A stretch of DNA of 64,000 bases, taken from contig CANJKZ010000777.1 of NCBI GenBank assembly GCA_947471745.1, positions 3,797,001 through 3,861,000 on the forward strand, read 5' to 3'. Of this stretch, positions 1 to 11,100 are shown piece by piece. Position numbers and translations under genes: made by a program. The notes under the pieces are model-generated. The model searched no databases and was not told the DNA's origin. It was given only the letters and a program-made list of their open reading frames with translations. The first letter of the stretch is position 1, and every line of letters starts with the position of its first letter. Source of the DNA: Closterium sp. Naga37s-1. Taxonomy: Eukaryota; Streptophyta; Zygnematophyceae; Desmidiales; Closteriaceae.

Positions 1-600
1 CCCCCCACCCTAGCACTCCCAGTCGTACAACCTTCAGTGCCAGAACCTCCAACTCCAGCACCCCCTCGAAGCAGCACCTCCAATGCAAGTACCGCCAACT
101 CCAGTACCCTCAACTCCAGTACCTCTAGCTCCAGCACCTCCAGAGTCCACTGCAACATGCCGTGGTTGTACCAAAGGCTGCTGCAATGACTGTGAAGACC
201 ATGTGAGGGACTATGGTGAAGGAGACGATACCTGGCATGCTGCCGAGGGAGTAGGGGTAGTGTGAGACACACTTGACGAGGCAGGACCTGGGTGGGGTAA
301 ACGTACCAAATGAGTAGGAGCAGGGGGAGGAGTGGGGGCAAGGAAGAGGGAGAGGGAAGGAACGGGGAGACCTCAGTGGGGGTAACGGACGTCGAAGGAT
401 TACACAAGAGTCGAAAAACCGGTGGAGGGGGTGAGAGGTAAACCTTGAAGTCAGGGGTGTCAACCAAGAAACCAAGAAAAACACAGGGGAGGGTGCGAGC
501 CGAGAGCTTTTCCGCGGTGGTGTTGCGAACATGTGCAAGGTAGGCCCAAACACAACACCCCGACACGACACGTGGGGACCCAGTCTAGAAGAGTGATGTG
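1..600. other. Low-complexity leader, no supported gene
   Basis: Bases 1-150 are a degenerate array of Pro/Thr/Ala/Ser-type triplets (CCAGTACCTC, CCAACTCCAG). Bases 150-600 hold no exon I can recognise. By position the stretch is intron or flank of PP2A copy A, whose last exon starts at 839. A proline-rich linker of a decayed Copia polyprotein is an alternative for 1-260, but nothing confirms it. Confidence 0.3.
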
Positions 601-604
601 TTGC

Positions 605-623
605 TTTTGAGGTGCCTCCAAAA
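605..623. repeat. Palindromic micro-repeat (GGYRCC core)
   Basis: Imperfect palindrome TTTTGAGGTGCCTCCAAAA in the intron before the last exon of PP2A-A. Related palindromes lie at the equivalent place in PP2A-B (11799) and PP2A-C (44332), so this copy predates the gene duplications. Confidence 0.7.
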
Positions 624-838
624 TGGGCTGAATGCATGCGGTGCTGCTCTTACTCCCCTCCTTCATTTCGCTACCATTTTTCCCCCTCACCCACTCTTCT
701 GCATCCTCCATCTCTATCTCCTCTACCTCTCCTCCACGCCTCTCCCTCCTCTCCTGCAGTTCTCCAATTCCCTCCTCTTTCAGACTACTTATCCCTCTCC
801 TTCCCCCCCGTTCATCCCTCCCCCTCCTCTCCGCCCAG

Positions 839-970
839 GCGGTGAACAGCTTGGCCACCAAAGTGCACGATACGTTTCTCGAGAGGAGAGCGGACGAAGT
901 GCTCTACAACGACTGCATGCGCCTGTTCCTCGAAGAAGGGGGTATGACAACGATATTCTTTACTGATTAA
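839..970 (+). pseudogene. PP2A B56 regulatory subunit copy A, last exon only
   Basis: A pyrimidine tract ending in CCCAG (acceptor at 838) precedes a reading frame starting AVNSLATKVHDTFLE and containing LYNDCMRLFLEEGG, with a stop at 968-970. This matches the C-terminal helix of B56 subunits, where human and plant proteins have a LFxEMxxxLFxDCxxxF pattern, and it matches the last exons of copies B, C and D here. B56 subunits dock substrates onto the PP2A core enzyme. The usual EMDEA is replaced by ERRADEV. No earlier exon lies in the window, so it cannot be told whether the gene continues intact to the left. The sequence after the stop is homologous to that after copies C and D. Confidence 0.65.
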
Positions 971-1130
971 TCTCGAATGGACTGAGGTATTACATACGTA
1001 GAGAGATAGAAGAGGTGTGAGGATCAATAATGGTTGGTCAACATCATTGCTGTTCTGATCATGGTTGATGGTTGCATCTTGATCAGCATGATAGAAAACC
1101 CAACTTAACTAAATATCAACCGCAAAGTGT

Positions 1131-1335
1131 GGTTGGAATTTTTCCCAGGTCGGGTCAGGACATTCAATGTCCTGGCACGGCCAGGTCGAGTCGGGCCGGC
1201 CCCGGCAAAAATACCCGACCCGATGTTGAATTTCGGGTTGGGTCGGGTTGGGTCGGGTTTCGGGCTGACTGTGACTCGACCCGGAATCGGGTAAAAAACA
1301 GGGCAACCGGCTCGGCCTTGACCCGACCCGGTTTT
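1131..1335. repeat. GACCCG/CGGGTC-rich repeat
   Basis: Interspersed CGGGTT/GACCCG motifs on both strands. Comparable tracts lie at 19470-19700, 30110-30260 and 45330-45480, each near a PP2A copy, so the tract travelled with the duplicated unit. No coding signal. Confidence 0.6.
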
Positions 1336-1519
1336 GTCATCCAAGCAGGTGCGCTTCATCCATCCAAACATCATGCCTCCTGCTCCCACTGCCCTTGTTC
1401 CATGGCACCCTTGCTCCCTCCTGTGCTTTCTCTTCTCCCTACTTCCTCGCCTCACTTTCTTTTCTTCATTCCTGCTTTCCACTCAGGTGGTTTCTTCCTG
1501 CCTCTGCGCGTGCATGCGT

Positions 1520-1521
<2 letters not shown>

Positions 1522-1577
<56 letters not shown>

Positions 1578-1603
1578 ATGTGTGTGTGTGCGTGCGTGCG
1601 TGC

Positions 1604-1646
<43 letters not shown>

Positions 1647-1712
1647 CGTGTGCATGCATGTGTGTGCATGTGTGCATGTGTGTGCATGTGTGCGTGTGTG
1701 TGTATGTGTGCG
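1522..1712. repeat. (GT)n microsatellite
   Basis: About 190 bp of GT dinucleotides with minor CGTG, TATG and CATG interruptions. It directly precedes the first visible exon of the coiled-coil gene. The Cys/Val and His/Thr reading frames across it are artefacts. Confidence 0.95.
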
Positions 1713-1733
1713 CACTGGTGCATGCGTTGGGCG

Positions 1734-2967
1734 GCGAGCAGCAAATGAGGGCGGTGGAGGAGCGGTCGCGAGTGGAGAAGGACGAGCTCAGGCGGGAGAT
1801 GACAGAGCAGCAGCAGCGCATGCAGAAAGTGCGCCACCACACTGCCTGCTCCACTTCACACACTGCACCGTACTCTACCGCATTCAACATCCATACCCTC
1901 ACAGCTCTCACCGTATCCTTCCTTCACCGCCCACCATCTACTATCCCCCTCACTCACTTCCTGATTCGTCCTCTTACCCGTATCCCCTGCCTCTCCCACA
2001 TCCCCCCTCCTCCTTTCCTCTCCCCCACACCACCCCACCACCCCACGGACCCACGTGGGCGTGCGGGCATGCGAGGCGAGCAGGAGCTGGAGGGCATAGC
2101 GCACCGCGACGCCTTCCTGCAGCAGCTGCAGGAGGAGGCCGCGCTCTCCGCCTCCGCGCTCAAACAGGCCGCCAGGGTGGGTGGGCTGGGGGGGAAGGGC
2201 TAAAGGGGAAGGGCGTTTCGCCTCACAAGGGTTGTGCTGCGCTGCCCGATGGGGTGGGATGGGGTGGGATGGGCATTGGTGGCGCGGGTAGGAAATCACT
2301 TAGATGACTGAGTGCCGGCATGTTCCAGCAGCAGTGCATATTTCTCCATGCCTTACACCCTGCTTCTTAGTCGTTTGCATCCTCATCCTCTCGCCGCGGT
2401 GACAGGAGCTGGCGGAGGCGCGCATGGCGGTGGAGGAGATGGCGGGGCGGGTGGAGGAGCGGCTGGAGAGCGAGGTGCAGCGCAAGGAGCAAGAGATGCA
2501 GCAAAGTCGCCAGGAGGCGGACGCTGTCAGGGCGCAGCTCAAAGCCACCCAGCAGGTCAGGGCGTAGCTCAAAGCCACCCAGCAGGTAGGCAGGGCGAGC
2601 GGCCATGGAGGGGCGAGCGAGGGGGTCAATTGGCGTATGAGTGGGTGTGTGTGCGGTGAGAAGTTGGGTGAGGGTGTCAACCTGTTCATCCCGGGATGAG
2701 CCTTGTCCTGCCCCACTGTCTTGCTGCCCGTCACATCACCCCAACCTCTCCTCCCCTCTGTTCATGGGTCCCTGGCCCCAGGCGTTAGAGGAGGCAGCGC
2801 AGCAGGCGAGGGAGGCGCAGGCAGGGAGGCAGCAGGCGGAGGCGGCGGCAGAGGAGGAGCGGGCGGCGGCAGCAGCGGCGGTGGAGGGGCAGCAGAGCGC
2901 AGAGCAGCGCCTGAGGGAGGCGCAGGCGCGCGTGCAGCTGCTGGAGGGCGAGGTGGTGTCGCTCAAG
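1734..2967 (+). CDS. Unidentified coiled-coil protein, four internal exons
   Basis: Four blocks share phase-0 boundaries: about 1734-1828 (donor GTGCGC), 2084-2176 (acceptor GAGCAG, donor GTGGGT), 2406-2555 (acceptor GACAG, donor GTCAGG) and 2782-2967 (acceptor CCCCAG, donor GTGAGG). They encode Glu/Gln/Arg/Ala-rich heptads such as RAVEERSRVEKDELRRE, LEEAAQQAREAQAGRQQ and RVQLLEGEVVSLK, which predict a long parallel coiled coil. Neither start nor stop is visible, and the family cannot be named from heptads alone. Introns are short with pyrimidine-rich acceptors, as in neighbouring genes. The donor end of the third exon is duplicated (see 2531-2590), and a minisatellite replaces whatever followed the fourth. 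It could be a live gene or a fragment trapped between array units. Confidence 0.55.
2531..2590 (+). repeat. 30-bp tandem duplication across a splice donor
   Basis: The exon end AAAGCCACCCAGCAG plus its GT donor occurs twice in tandem (2531-2560 and 2561-2590). The second copy has a TAG in place of a CAG codon, so use of the first donor is required for an open product. Confidence 0.8.
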
Positions 2968-2996
2968 GTGAGGCAAGGTGGTGTGGGGTCGCTCAA

Positions 2997-3498
2997 CCGT
3001 GCTGCCAACACTCGCAAGGTCAGACCGTGCTGCCAACACTCGCAAGGTCAGACCGTGCTGCCAACACTCGCAAGGTCAGACCGTGCTGCCAACACTCGCA
3101 AGGTCAGACCGTGCTGCCAACACTCGCAAGGTCAGACCGTGCTGCCAACACTCGCAAGGTCAGACCGTGCTGCCAACACTCGCAAGGTCAGACCGTGCTG
3201 CCAACACTCGCAAGGTCAGACCGTGCTGCCAACACCCGCAAGGTCAGACCGTGCTGCCAACACTCGCAAGGTCAGACCGTGCTGCCAACACTCGCAAGGT
3301 CAGACCGTGCTGCCAACACTCGCAAGGTCAGACCGTGCTGCCAACACTCGCAAGGTCAGACCGTGCTGCCAACACTCGCAAGGTCAGACCGTGCTGCCAA
3401 CACTCGCAAGGTCAGACCGTGCTGCCAACACTCGCAAGGTCAGACCGTGCTGCCAACACTCGCAAGGTCAGACCGTGCTGCCAACACTCGCAAGGTCA
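2997..3498. repeat. 28-bp minisatellite, 18 near-identical copies
   Basis: The unit contains CCGTGCTGCCAACACTCG followed by CAAGGTCAGA. About 18 head-to-tail copies with essentially one substitution (ACACCCGC in one unit near 3232). Each unit contains a donor-like AAG/GTCAGA, resembling the true donor CTCAAG/GTGAGG at 2967 just upstream. As 28 is not divisible by 3, every frame cycles through the same 28-residue peptide; this is a by-product, not a gene. There are no variable spacers, so it is not CRISPR-like. Confidence 0.95.
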
Positions 3499-4832
3499 AG
3501 CAACGTAGCTGACATCACTTGGACATCCTAGGGTTGGGCTGAGCTCAATGTCGTGAGCTGTGAAATTGCATTTGGGGGTTGGGTTGTGTAGATCCAGTGT
3601 GGTGACGAGTGGTAAGTGGCGGCGAATTGGTTATGATTTTTTGTTTCAACAAATTTGATGGGGAGAGGGGGGTGCCTGGCTTCCTCACAGCGAAATCAGC
3701 AGTGAACACGTAATTGCATTAGTGACACTTCACACCCCCTACTGCTTTTTTCATTCTTGCTGAAAAAACAGTAATGCTTGTAACCGAAGTGCATGAGGTT
3801 TTTCTGGTTTGCCAGGATGACTTCTTGACATGGGGGCGAGTTAGATCTAGATTTAGGGATTTAAAGATAGTAATCAGGTCCACAAGGAGAAGATGTCGCA
3901 AACGTCGACCTCATTCTCTTTCGTACATCGGGTTCGGGCCGAGATGCAATGCGGTAGTGCGCAGTTGTGAAGATATTTTGGGTTGGGAGTGATTCTGCTT
4001 GGCAAATGGACCACACCCGCCATCCGGGCAGATGGAGCTGCTGAATGGTCATTTGTAGCCGTGTGTTTTCAATACCATGGCAAAGAATCCCAAGAAAGTA
4101 GGTAAGCCGGGTTTCATGCGTGCATGAAACTCTTGCTAGGAGATCAGATCCGTCACTGGGACATTGCACATCTGTTTTTATTAATGTTTCTACTTGTTTT
4201 CGTTTATAGGTGATCACCAAATTTTTAGGTGTACGTCCCCTATCCTTTAGTAGCACTGAGATATTAATAACGGTGTAATTAAAAGTTTAAGTTTTCTTCC
4301 GTTTCTTGTTTTATTGCTCATTCTTGTCTTTAAACATTGCAATAATTTGTTTCTAATAATTTATGGGATTTTTATGTGATAATCTACTTCAGCTAGTGTT
4401 TTTTATTGAACACAACTTTGGTTTAAATTTGGGTGGCTTTGGGGTGGAAGAGGCAATATTTTGTTTTTACGCCCCTCCAAAACTGTTTGGATCAGGGGTG
4501 GCAGAGCCAAAAGGTCTTTTTTGAGGTGCTGTCATTTGGATTCAGAAAAAGGTCTTTTGGAGGTGCCTGAGAAATCGTTTGGAGTTTTGGTGGCAAAGCT
4601 AAATGGTCGGTGAACTGGTTTGCTGGTTAGCCAGAGATAGTAGAAATTTCGTCTCCTTGTAGACCACGCATTTGGCTTTGATCCCAATGTTGCATCATTT
4701 GTCCCCGAAGCCATCGTGGGTGGCGGTCCTTCCTGGCCCTTACTGTACTAGAATATGTGTGGTGGGTATTCCAGGCACCTTACTCTGCTCTATGTCTCGC
4801 TTTCTCTCTCATCCCCTCCTCTTCCTTTACAG
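3499..4832. other. AT-rich intergenic stretch and RLK1 upstream region
   Basis: No exon or element is recognised from 3499 to about 4700. From about 4705 the sequence (GTGGGTGGCGGTCCTTCCTG and onward) is homologous to the regions just before RLK2 (20535), RLK3 (45665) and PP2A-C (33708). It ends in a pyrimidine tract and TTTACAG acceptor, so it is the conserved upstream intron or promoter block of the RLK family. Confidence 0.5.
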
Positions 4833-7423
4833 AAGCTCCCTGTGAGAAGGATTTAGCAGCAGCAGGGGCAGCAGCAGGTTTTGAATCAGTTGCACCACCA
4901 CCATCACCATCAGCAGCAGCATCAGCACGAAGGGAGCAGTGTGGTGGAGTTGTGGTGGAGATGGAAGTAGCACAGCCATACGTCTGTCAAGAATACTCTC
5001 TGGCAGATCTGACAAAGGCCACAGGAGAGTGGGCAGAGGGGAACAGGATAGGAAGTGGCGGCTTTGGGGCTGTCTACAAGGCTGTTTCTCCCCACGATTG
5101 CAATCAAGCTTGGGCAGTCAAACGAGCTCGAGTGCTCACAAACGACTTCCAGAGAGAGGTAAGTCGGCTTTGAGAATCCTAAAAAACGACCAGCACAATT
5201 GAATTCAAGAGGTAGGTATCATATTGTGAGTTTTGGTTGGTTGGTTGGCTGGATTCTTGTGCCAAGTCTCGACACTTGAATGTTCATTGGATTGTTCCTT
5301 CTCCTTTCATCTGTTCGCCATCTTTTCCCCCCCATCAGGTGAAAGAGTTGGCAAGCAAGAACAATCCGCATCTCCTGCGCCGCATCTGTTGGGCTACTGC
5401 ACTGAATTCAGTGTGAACAAATGGCGCTCTCAGTATTCACATCTCTCTCCATGCTTCATCTCGTGTTCCTCCAGGTGAAAGAGATGGCAAGCAAGCACCA
5501 TCCGCATCTGGTGCGTCTGTTGGGCTATTGCATCGACTTCAACCCGTCCACACGAACCATGGAGCAGCTTCTTGTCTATGAGCTCATGCCCAACGGCGAC
5601 CTTGACCGTTGGATCGGTCCCGGTGTCTCCAGCCCTCTTTCGCTGCAACAAAGGCTGGACGTTCTGATTGGAGTGGCCAAGGGGTTGCAGTACCTTCACG
5701 ACTTTAACATTGTGCATCGCGACATCAAGCCGGCCAACATTCTCCTTGATGGAAAAATGCAGGCATGCTCAAAACATCAAAGCCGGGTTGCATGTGGAAG
5801 AAGGTGCTTTGTTTATCCGTTTTGTTCATATTTTTCTACCATCATGGGATATTTTGAACAGGCCAGCATAGAGTCACGTCACTAAATCACCTGTTGCATG
5901 ATGATGCTGTTGTGGTTGATGATGGGCAGGCAAAGTTTGCCAACATTGGTCTTTTGAAGCTGTGTGGTTTCGAGGCGCCTCAAAGCTAGATTCATGTTGC
6001 ATGATGATGCTATTGTTGTGGTTGATGGTGGGCAGGCAAAGGTTGCGGACTTTGGGCTCGTGAAGCTGCTTGGAGGGACATCTGTGGCCATATCTGAGGC
6101 TGCCACTCGGCTGGTGGGAACACTGGGCTATATGGACCCTGAATACTGCAGCTCTCACAAGCCTTCTCTTGCTGTCGATGTGTACAGGTGAGTAGATTGC
6201 CACAGCATGGGTAAGCACATTGGTGCAGGTCAGAAGATTGGTACAGGTGAGCAGATTGGGACGAAATAAAAGTCTCCGGGTTCTGTGTTTTTTTTACCTT
6301 CACCGTGTTTTTTTTTGCCTCGTTTCTTAGTGGCTGTCCGTGGCTGACATTTGAGGCATGCTTGCCATGCCTGACCAATCAAAGGCTCTGAAATTCTTGG
6401 CCACTTTAGGATGGGGGTTTGGGACACAAGTATTGTGAAGGTCATATTGATGATCTTTTTTCTATGGAGACTGTCCAATGCGTCACACGTGAGCATCGTT
6501 TCACATATGACGTCCTTTCTGGGTGCCTTGATTGCAGTTTTGGCGTGGTGATGCTGGTGGTGCTTACGGGGCGCAAGGCTGTGCTTGTTATAGAGGACGA
6601 CCACGTCAACATCAAGAGACGGGTGAGGCATACCTCACACAAAGCCTAAAAAACGTCCAAATGGGGCACTAACACCATTTTGCTAAGTTCAAGTGCACTT
6701 CCGCAACTACACACGTTGAATAGGTTTACTTGCTTACCACCTTGACCGGAAACGTGTAGGCTGGTTCATGTGATCCTCTCTTCCTTTCTCCACAGGACAC
6801 ATGCCATATTGAGCAAGGTGAGTATTACGATGATATCTTGTTTCACCCTGCACCTGTCACACAATCAGCTATCCTATCCTACTGCTGTCTACCTTGTTGC
6901 TCCTCTCCCTAGCGCAGGCTCTTTCAAACCGCACACCCTTATTTCCAATCACTCACCCATCCCATGCGTCTACATCCTCCTCGTTAATACACCGTTTTCC
7001 TGCTACCTATACTCTTATTGTAGTGTATAGACAGATTCGCTCTTCATGCAACACTCTGCTTTTAAAAAGCCTTTTTCGTATGCCAACTCAATTTCAACCT
7101 GGCAGGTAGCCCCACTGGTGATCTCTGGAGCAGTGGCAGAATTCAAGGACCCTCGTTTGGAAGCACCGGATGGTTTGGTGCTGCACTTGGCTCGCCTTGC
7201 CCTCTCGTGCACACTTCCTGGGGTTTCCCGTCCCTCCATGCTCCAAGTGCTTGCTGAGCTGGTGAGGATAAAGCAGGAGATGTTTGGGGTGCGGGTGAGC
7301 GCGGAGGTTTCTGGCATCGACACGGAAATTGGAGGTTCTGATGGCTCATATGACTTCAGTGCTGAGATGGCCCGTGCAATGCAAGAGGCTGTTAGTGGCC
7401 CTCAACTTCCTATCGTTCCATAG
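4833..7423 (+). CDS. RLK1: RLK/Pelle-type protein kinase, five exons
   Basis: Exons: 4833-5158, 5475-5762, 6036-6187, 6538-6622 and 7106-7423 (TAG stop). Encoded in order: a Pro/Ala/Ser-rich N-terminus; the glycine loop IGSGGFGAVYKAV; the VAIK lysine in AWAVKRARV; helix C and gatekeeper region (HLVRLLGYCIDF, LLVYELMPNGDLD); catalytic loop HRDIKPANILLD; DFG in ADFGLVKLLGG; activation segment GTLGYMDPEYC; DVYSFGVVMLVVLTGRKAV, whose YS codon is completed across the intron; and the C-lobe RPSMLQVLAELV. All key catalytic residues are present. No transmembrane or extracellular domain is visible; a first exon may lie upstream because the 5' end is a splice acceptor, otherwise it is a receptor-like cytoplasmic kinase. 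The second intron has a GC donor (CAG/GCATGC). Broken copies of exons 2 and 3 sit in the introns. Confidence 0.8.
5339..5414 (+). pseudogene. Partial duplicate of RLK1 kinase exon 2
   Basis: It begins after its own acceptor (CCATCAG) with GTGAAAGAGTTGGCAAGCAA and matches the start of the real exon at 5475 (VKEMASKHHPHLVR) for about 75 bp before diverging, with an internal frame change. It has no donor of its own and is presumably skipped in splicing. Confidence 0.75.
5930..5997 (+). pseudogene. Degenerate duplicate of RLK1 exon 3, ending in a palindrome
   Basis: GATGGGCAG precedes GCAAAGTTTGCCAACATTGG, a decayed copy of the DFG-coding exon (AKVADFG became AKFANIG). Similarity ends at TTTCGAGGCGCCTCAAA (5968-5984), a palindromic micro-repeat, then a TAG. 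The genuine exon starts at 6036. Confidence 0.75.
5968..5984. repeat. Palindromic micro-repeat (GGCGCC core)
   Basis: TTTCGAGGCGCCTCAAA lies exactly where the broken exon-3 copy of RLK1 stops matching the intact exon. Confidence 0.75.
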
Positions 7424-8152
7424 GATAGGAGTAGTAGAACGTGCACCACTTTTGAGGCACCTCAAGGGTCCTCTGTCAGCACGCCGTAAGGGTACATGTG
7501 CTCCACTGGTATATATTTAGCACTGGTATATATTTAGTATCCTGTTTAACTCTGCTCATGTAGTTTCTGAAATCTGTCCCCCATATTGGATTTTACGAGA
7601 TATACCGGATTTGGGGTGACCGTTGGGTAACAATCGTGACTGTTTATCGCCTTCGCTCTACTGGTCGGGATGGGAACTTGGGGTTGCGCGAAAATTTACT
7701 AGCTGGAACGAAAGGAAACAGGTGAGAAGTGATGTGGCGAAAACAACGAAACGAGGGCGATGGAACCAGGCGAGAAGGAATTGCGCGGGAAAACGTGCTG
7801 AATGCTGCTGGCTGGTTGTGCTGCGAACTCTCAGTCGTCGGAGCTCAAATGTGATCATCCAAAGCAGTCCAGTCCAGGATCCTACATGCCTGATGCGCGA
7901 GCGAGCCCTATTCTTGGGAGCCGCAAGACGTATTTATCAGTTCATAGCATATCTTTTGGGAAGCCAGCCGTTTAGAAGTCCGAAGCTTGGCGAGTTCGGG
8001 GTAGACCTATTCTCGCGATTTGGGTTCCAACATGACCAGAAAGCTCCTCGCCTATGAATTGCTATTGCTGCCTGACTGAAACCAAACGGCGTTGCAATGT
8101 CGTGCCGATATTAGCTAACGGTTAGGGTTCCACATGCAGGAAGTTGCTTAGC
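7424..8152. promoter_or_regulatory. Intergenic region, presumed 5' region of PP2A-B
   Basis: About 730 bp between the RLK1 stop and the PP2A-B start. A palindromic micro-repeat follows the RLK1 stop. A GT donor (AAACAG/GTGAGAAG near 7721) and an acceptor (CACATGCAG at 8139) could bound a 5'-UTR intron, with the ATG 13 bases after the acceptor. No TATA box stands out. An open stretch at 7623-8057 matches nothing I recognise. Confidence 0.35.
7450..7466. repeat. Palindromic micro-repeat (GGCACC core)
   Basis: TTTTGAGGCACCTCAAG about 27 bp after the RLK1 stop. The equivalent position after the RLK3 stop (54230-54247) carries TTTTGAGGCTCCTCAAGA, so the repeat was present before RLK1 and RLK3 separated. 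Confidence 0.75.
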
Positions 8153-11100
8153 ATGCTTGAGTCTTTTAAAAAGGCGTTTGTAAGGAGTCGGGAAAAGCAG
8201 GGTACTAAGACAGACGCAGCGTCGCACAATGCAGGCAATGCAGCAGCTGCGGCAATCGCCGCTTCGGGGGGAGCGGACGCCGGAAAGGCGGAATGCTCGC
8301 ATCCGTCTCCAGACGGCACGAATCCAACGGCTCCCGCTCGTCGCGACCCGAATGAAGAAATTGCGCAGGCGAGCTTGCCGCCTTTCGCGGAGCCGCTCCC
8401 GCTGTTATCAGACGTGGGTGCGCAGGAGAAGCAGGCCCTATTCATCCGGAAGCTTCGCCTCTGCAGTTACCTGTTCGATTTTAACGACCCCATGAAAAAC
8501 GTGGAGGAGAAGGAGATTAAGCGGCAAACGCTGCTGGAGCTAGTCGACTACGTTAATTCCGGAACCGTGGAATTCAACGAGGCAGTATTCGAAGACATAA
8601 CGCGCATGCTGGAGATTAATCTCTTCCGGCCGTTACCGCCGTCCGCGCACGCGATTTCCGGGACGGAATGTAAGGACCCCCAGGAGGAGGAGCCGACTAT
8701 GGAAGCCGCGTGGCCGACTATGGAAGCCGCGTGGCCGCACCTGGAAATAGTCTATGAGTTTTTGCTTTGGTATGTCGTCTCTATAGACACCGACCAGAAG
8801 GTTGCGACGCGTTACATCGACCAGAAATTCATCTTAAAGCTGCTGAACCTGTTAGACTCGGAGAACCCGCGCGAGCGGGAGTGCGTGAATACCAGTCTGA
8901 GCCGGATATTCGATAAGTTCGTGGTTCACCAAGCGTTCATCCGCGAAGCGATTGGCAACATTGTTCACCAATTTATCGAGTCGGAGCGGCATAACGGCAT
9001 CGCAGAGGTTTTGGGGTTTTCTAGGATCGTTTTAGTAGACGAATTTGTGCTGCCGCTTGGGGAGCAGGATGAGGAGTTCCTAGACCGAGCGCTGGTTCCG
9101 CTGCACAAGCCGAGGTGCCTGCCTATGTACCACCAGCAGCTGTCATACTGCATCACTCAGTTTGTGGAAAAAGACCCGAAGCTCGCAGAATTGGTGCTGC
9201 GTGGGCTGCTTATGTTCTGGCCCTCAACTAACAGCCAGAATGAGCTGCTTTTCCTGGAGGAGTTGGAAGAAATCTTGAAGCTGACCCAGGCGCCCGAGTT
9301 TCAGATGGTCATGACGCCGCTGTTCCAGCAGATTGCGCGCTGCCTCAGCTCCCAGCACTCTGAGGTAAGGTGATACGGGAGGGGGTGTATCGGGCTGTGA
9401 TGCGGCGGTTCGTGGGGATGTGATACAGTGGTCGGGTGTGAGAGGATGTGGCGAGAGGAGGTGTGAGTGGGTGTCATGGCAAGCATTTTCATGCAGAAAC
9501 CGCTGGTCATGATGGTCATGATGCCGCTGTCACAGCTCCTCGCACGACGCTCCCGCTCAATCACAGGTATGGTGTGGTGCGGTGCGGTGTAATATGGTGT
9601 GATATGGCGCGAGCATCCTTGCTCAAGAACACGAGCATGATACGGTGATGGGGTGTGAGGAGGTGTGAGGGGGTGGGGCGCATCGCGCAAGCTTCTGACT
9701 TCCAGGTAAACATGATGCCTCTCTTTCGGCGTGCGCTGCCTACAGCGCACTTCCAATATGTTCCTGAAATCACGAGTTTTTGTATTTCAGTTTTGATGCT
9801 TTGAATACGTTAGTATTGTATAGCATTCCATGTTGGGGGGGGGGGGGGGGGGGGGGGGGGAGGGAGTGGGGGCGGAGGGGGGGTGGGCGGGGAAGAGCGG
9901 GGTTAAGCATTCTCAGAAACAAACTGACAGCGACCAGAGTTGAAATAAAGAGAGCGGGGCTCGCTTCTTTTTGCTAACTATTTACGGTGCGACATTAGGG
10001 TTTGGCCGATGTGATGGTCGTTGACTGTCTGACGTATCATGTGACGCCACCTGTGGACCCTTCCTTTGGCCCACTTATGTCACATTTCACATTCCATGCC
10101 CCATATATGCACCCCGCCACCCCTCCACCCTCCCCCTCCTCCGCCCCGTTCCCCTTTCCCCCATGCAGGTGGCGGAGCGCACGCTGCTCCTGTGGAGCAA
10201 CGACTACATTGTGGCACTCATGGTGCAGAACCATTGCGTCTGTTGCTCACACACCATGCCCCACATATATACTCTACCCTCCTCCCCCGTCAGGTGGCGG
10301 GGCGCATGCTGCGCCTGTGGAACAACGACTACATTGTGGCGCTCGTGGCTCAGAACCGCACCACCATCCTGCCTCTCATCTTTGCTGCTCTCGAGCGCAA
10401 CGCTGAAAGCCACCTGAGTCAGGTATAGTATGGGCATTGATCCCTGTGTAGTGCTTGGATTGCTTCTGAAGTGTGGCTGTGGCTGTAGCACTGACCGCCT
10501 ATGGCTGTAGGAGGGACTGAAGCCACTGGAACCAGGTAGAATGTGGCCAGTGGTTGTAGTACTGATTGCTTCTAAACTAAAACGGGCGGTGTAGGGAAAT
10601 TGCTGGTGCAGTGTGTGTAGGCTGTTTGCACAGGCTGTAGCACACAATGTAACCACCGGAATCATGTCGGATGCAGTGATTCCGTTTAGTGACCGGCTTG
10701 TCTCTGAGATGCACAATGGTACAAGTAAATTACGGCACAGTGGTTCGTGCAGCTGCAGGTATAAGATGGGGTGGGCTATGGCTGATGCACAGAATGAAGC
10801 CACTGGAATCAGACAGGGTGTCAGCTGCAGTAAACACGAGCACAGGAGTCAAGTCTTGATCCCACACCGACTCTCCTACTCGATGCGACTTGACTTGTTG
10901 GGGTTGATGCATTGCTGTACCGTCAGTCGAGGGCAATTCAGTGAGTTGCTTGACTTTGTTTGAGCTGCACTGACTTAAGCTGACAAGCAAAACTGGCCCC
11001 AATAGCTCGACTAGTTGCCTGCGTTTGATTTCCAGGGGGAATCTTTCCCATGTTGTCCTCACTAATAGGCCTAACCATAGCCCATTACTTGCCACTAACC

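Noticed and set aside
1072..2307. 411-codon plus-strand open frame
   Set aside because: It runs through the GT microsatellite and intron sequence; only the phase-0 coiled-coil exon blocks are supported.
2997..3498. CRISPR-like array or repeat-protein gene
   Set aside because: Units abut with no variable spacers, and the unit length is not a multiple of three, so all frames give the same cyclic peptide. It is a minisatellite.
7623..8057. 144-codon open frame between RLK1 and PP2A-B
   Set aside because: Begins at a non-ATG codon, matches no family I recognise and lies in the presumed promoter/5'-UTR region.
10002..10406. Alternative reading of PP2A-B introns as coding
   Set aside because: The frames join intron and exon in the wrong phase; exon borders agree with B56 homology and with paralogs.
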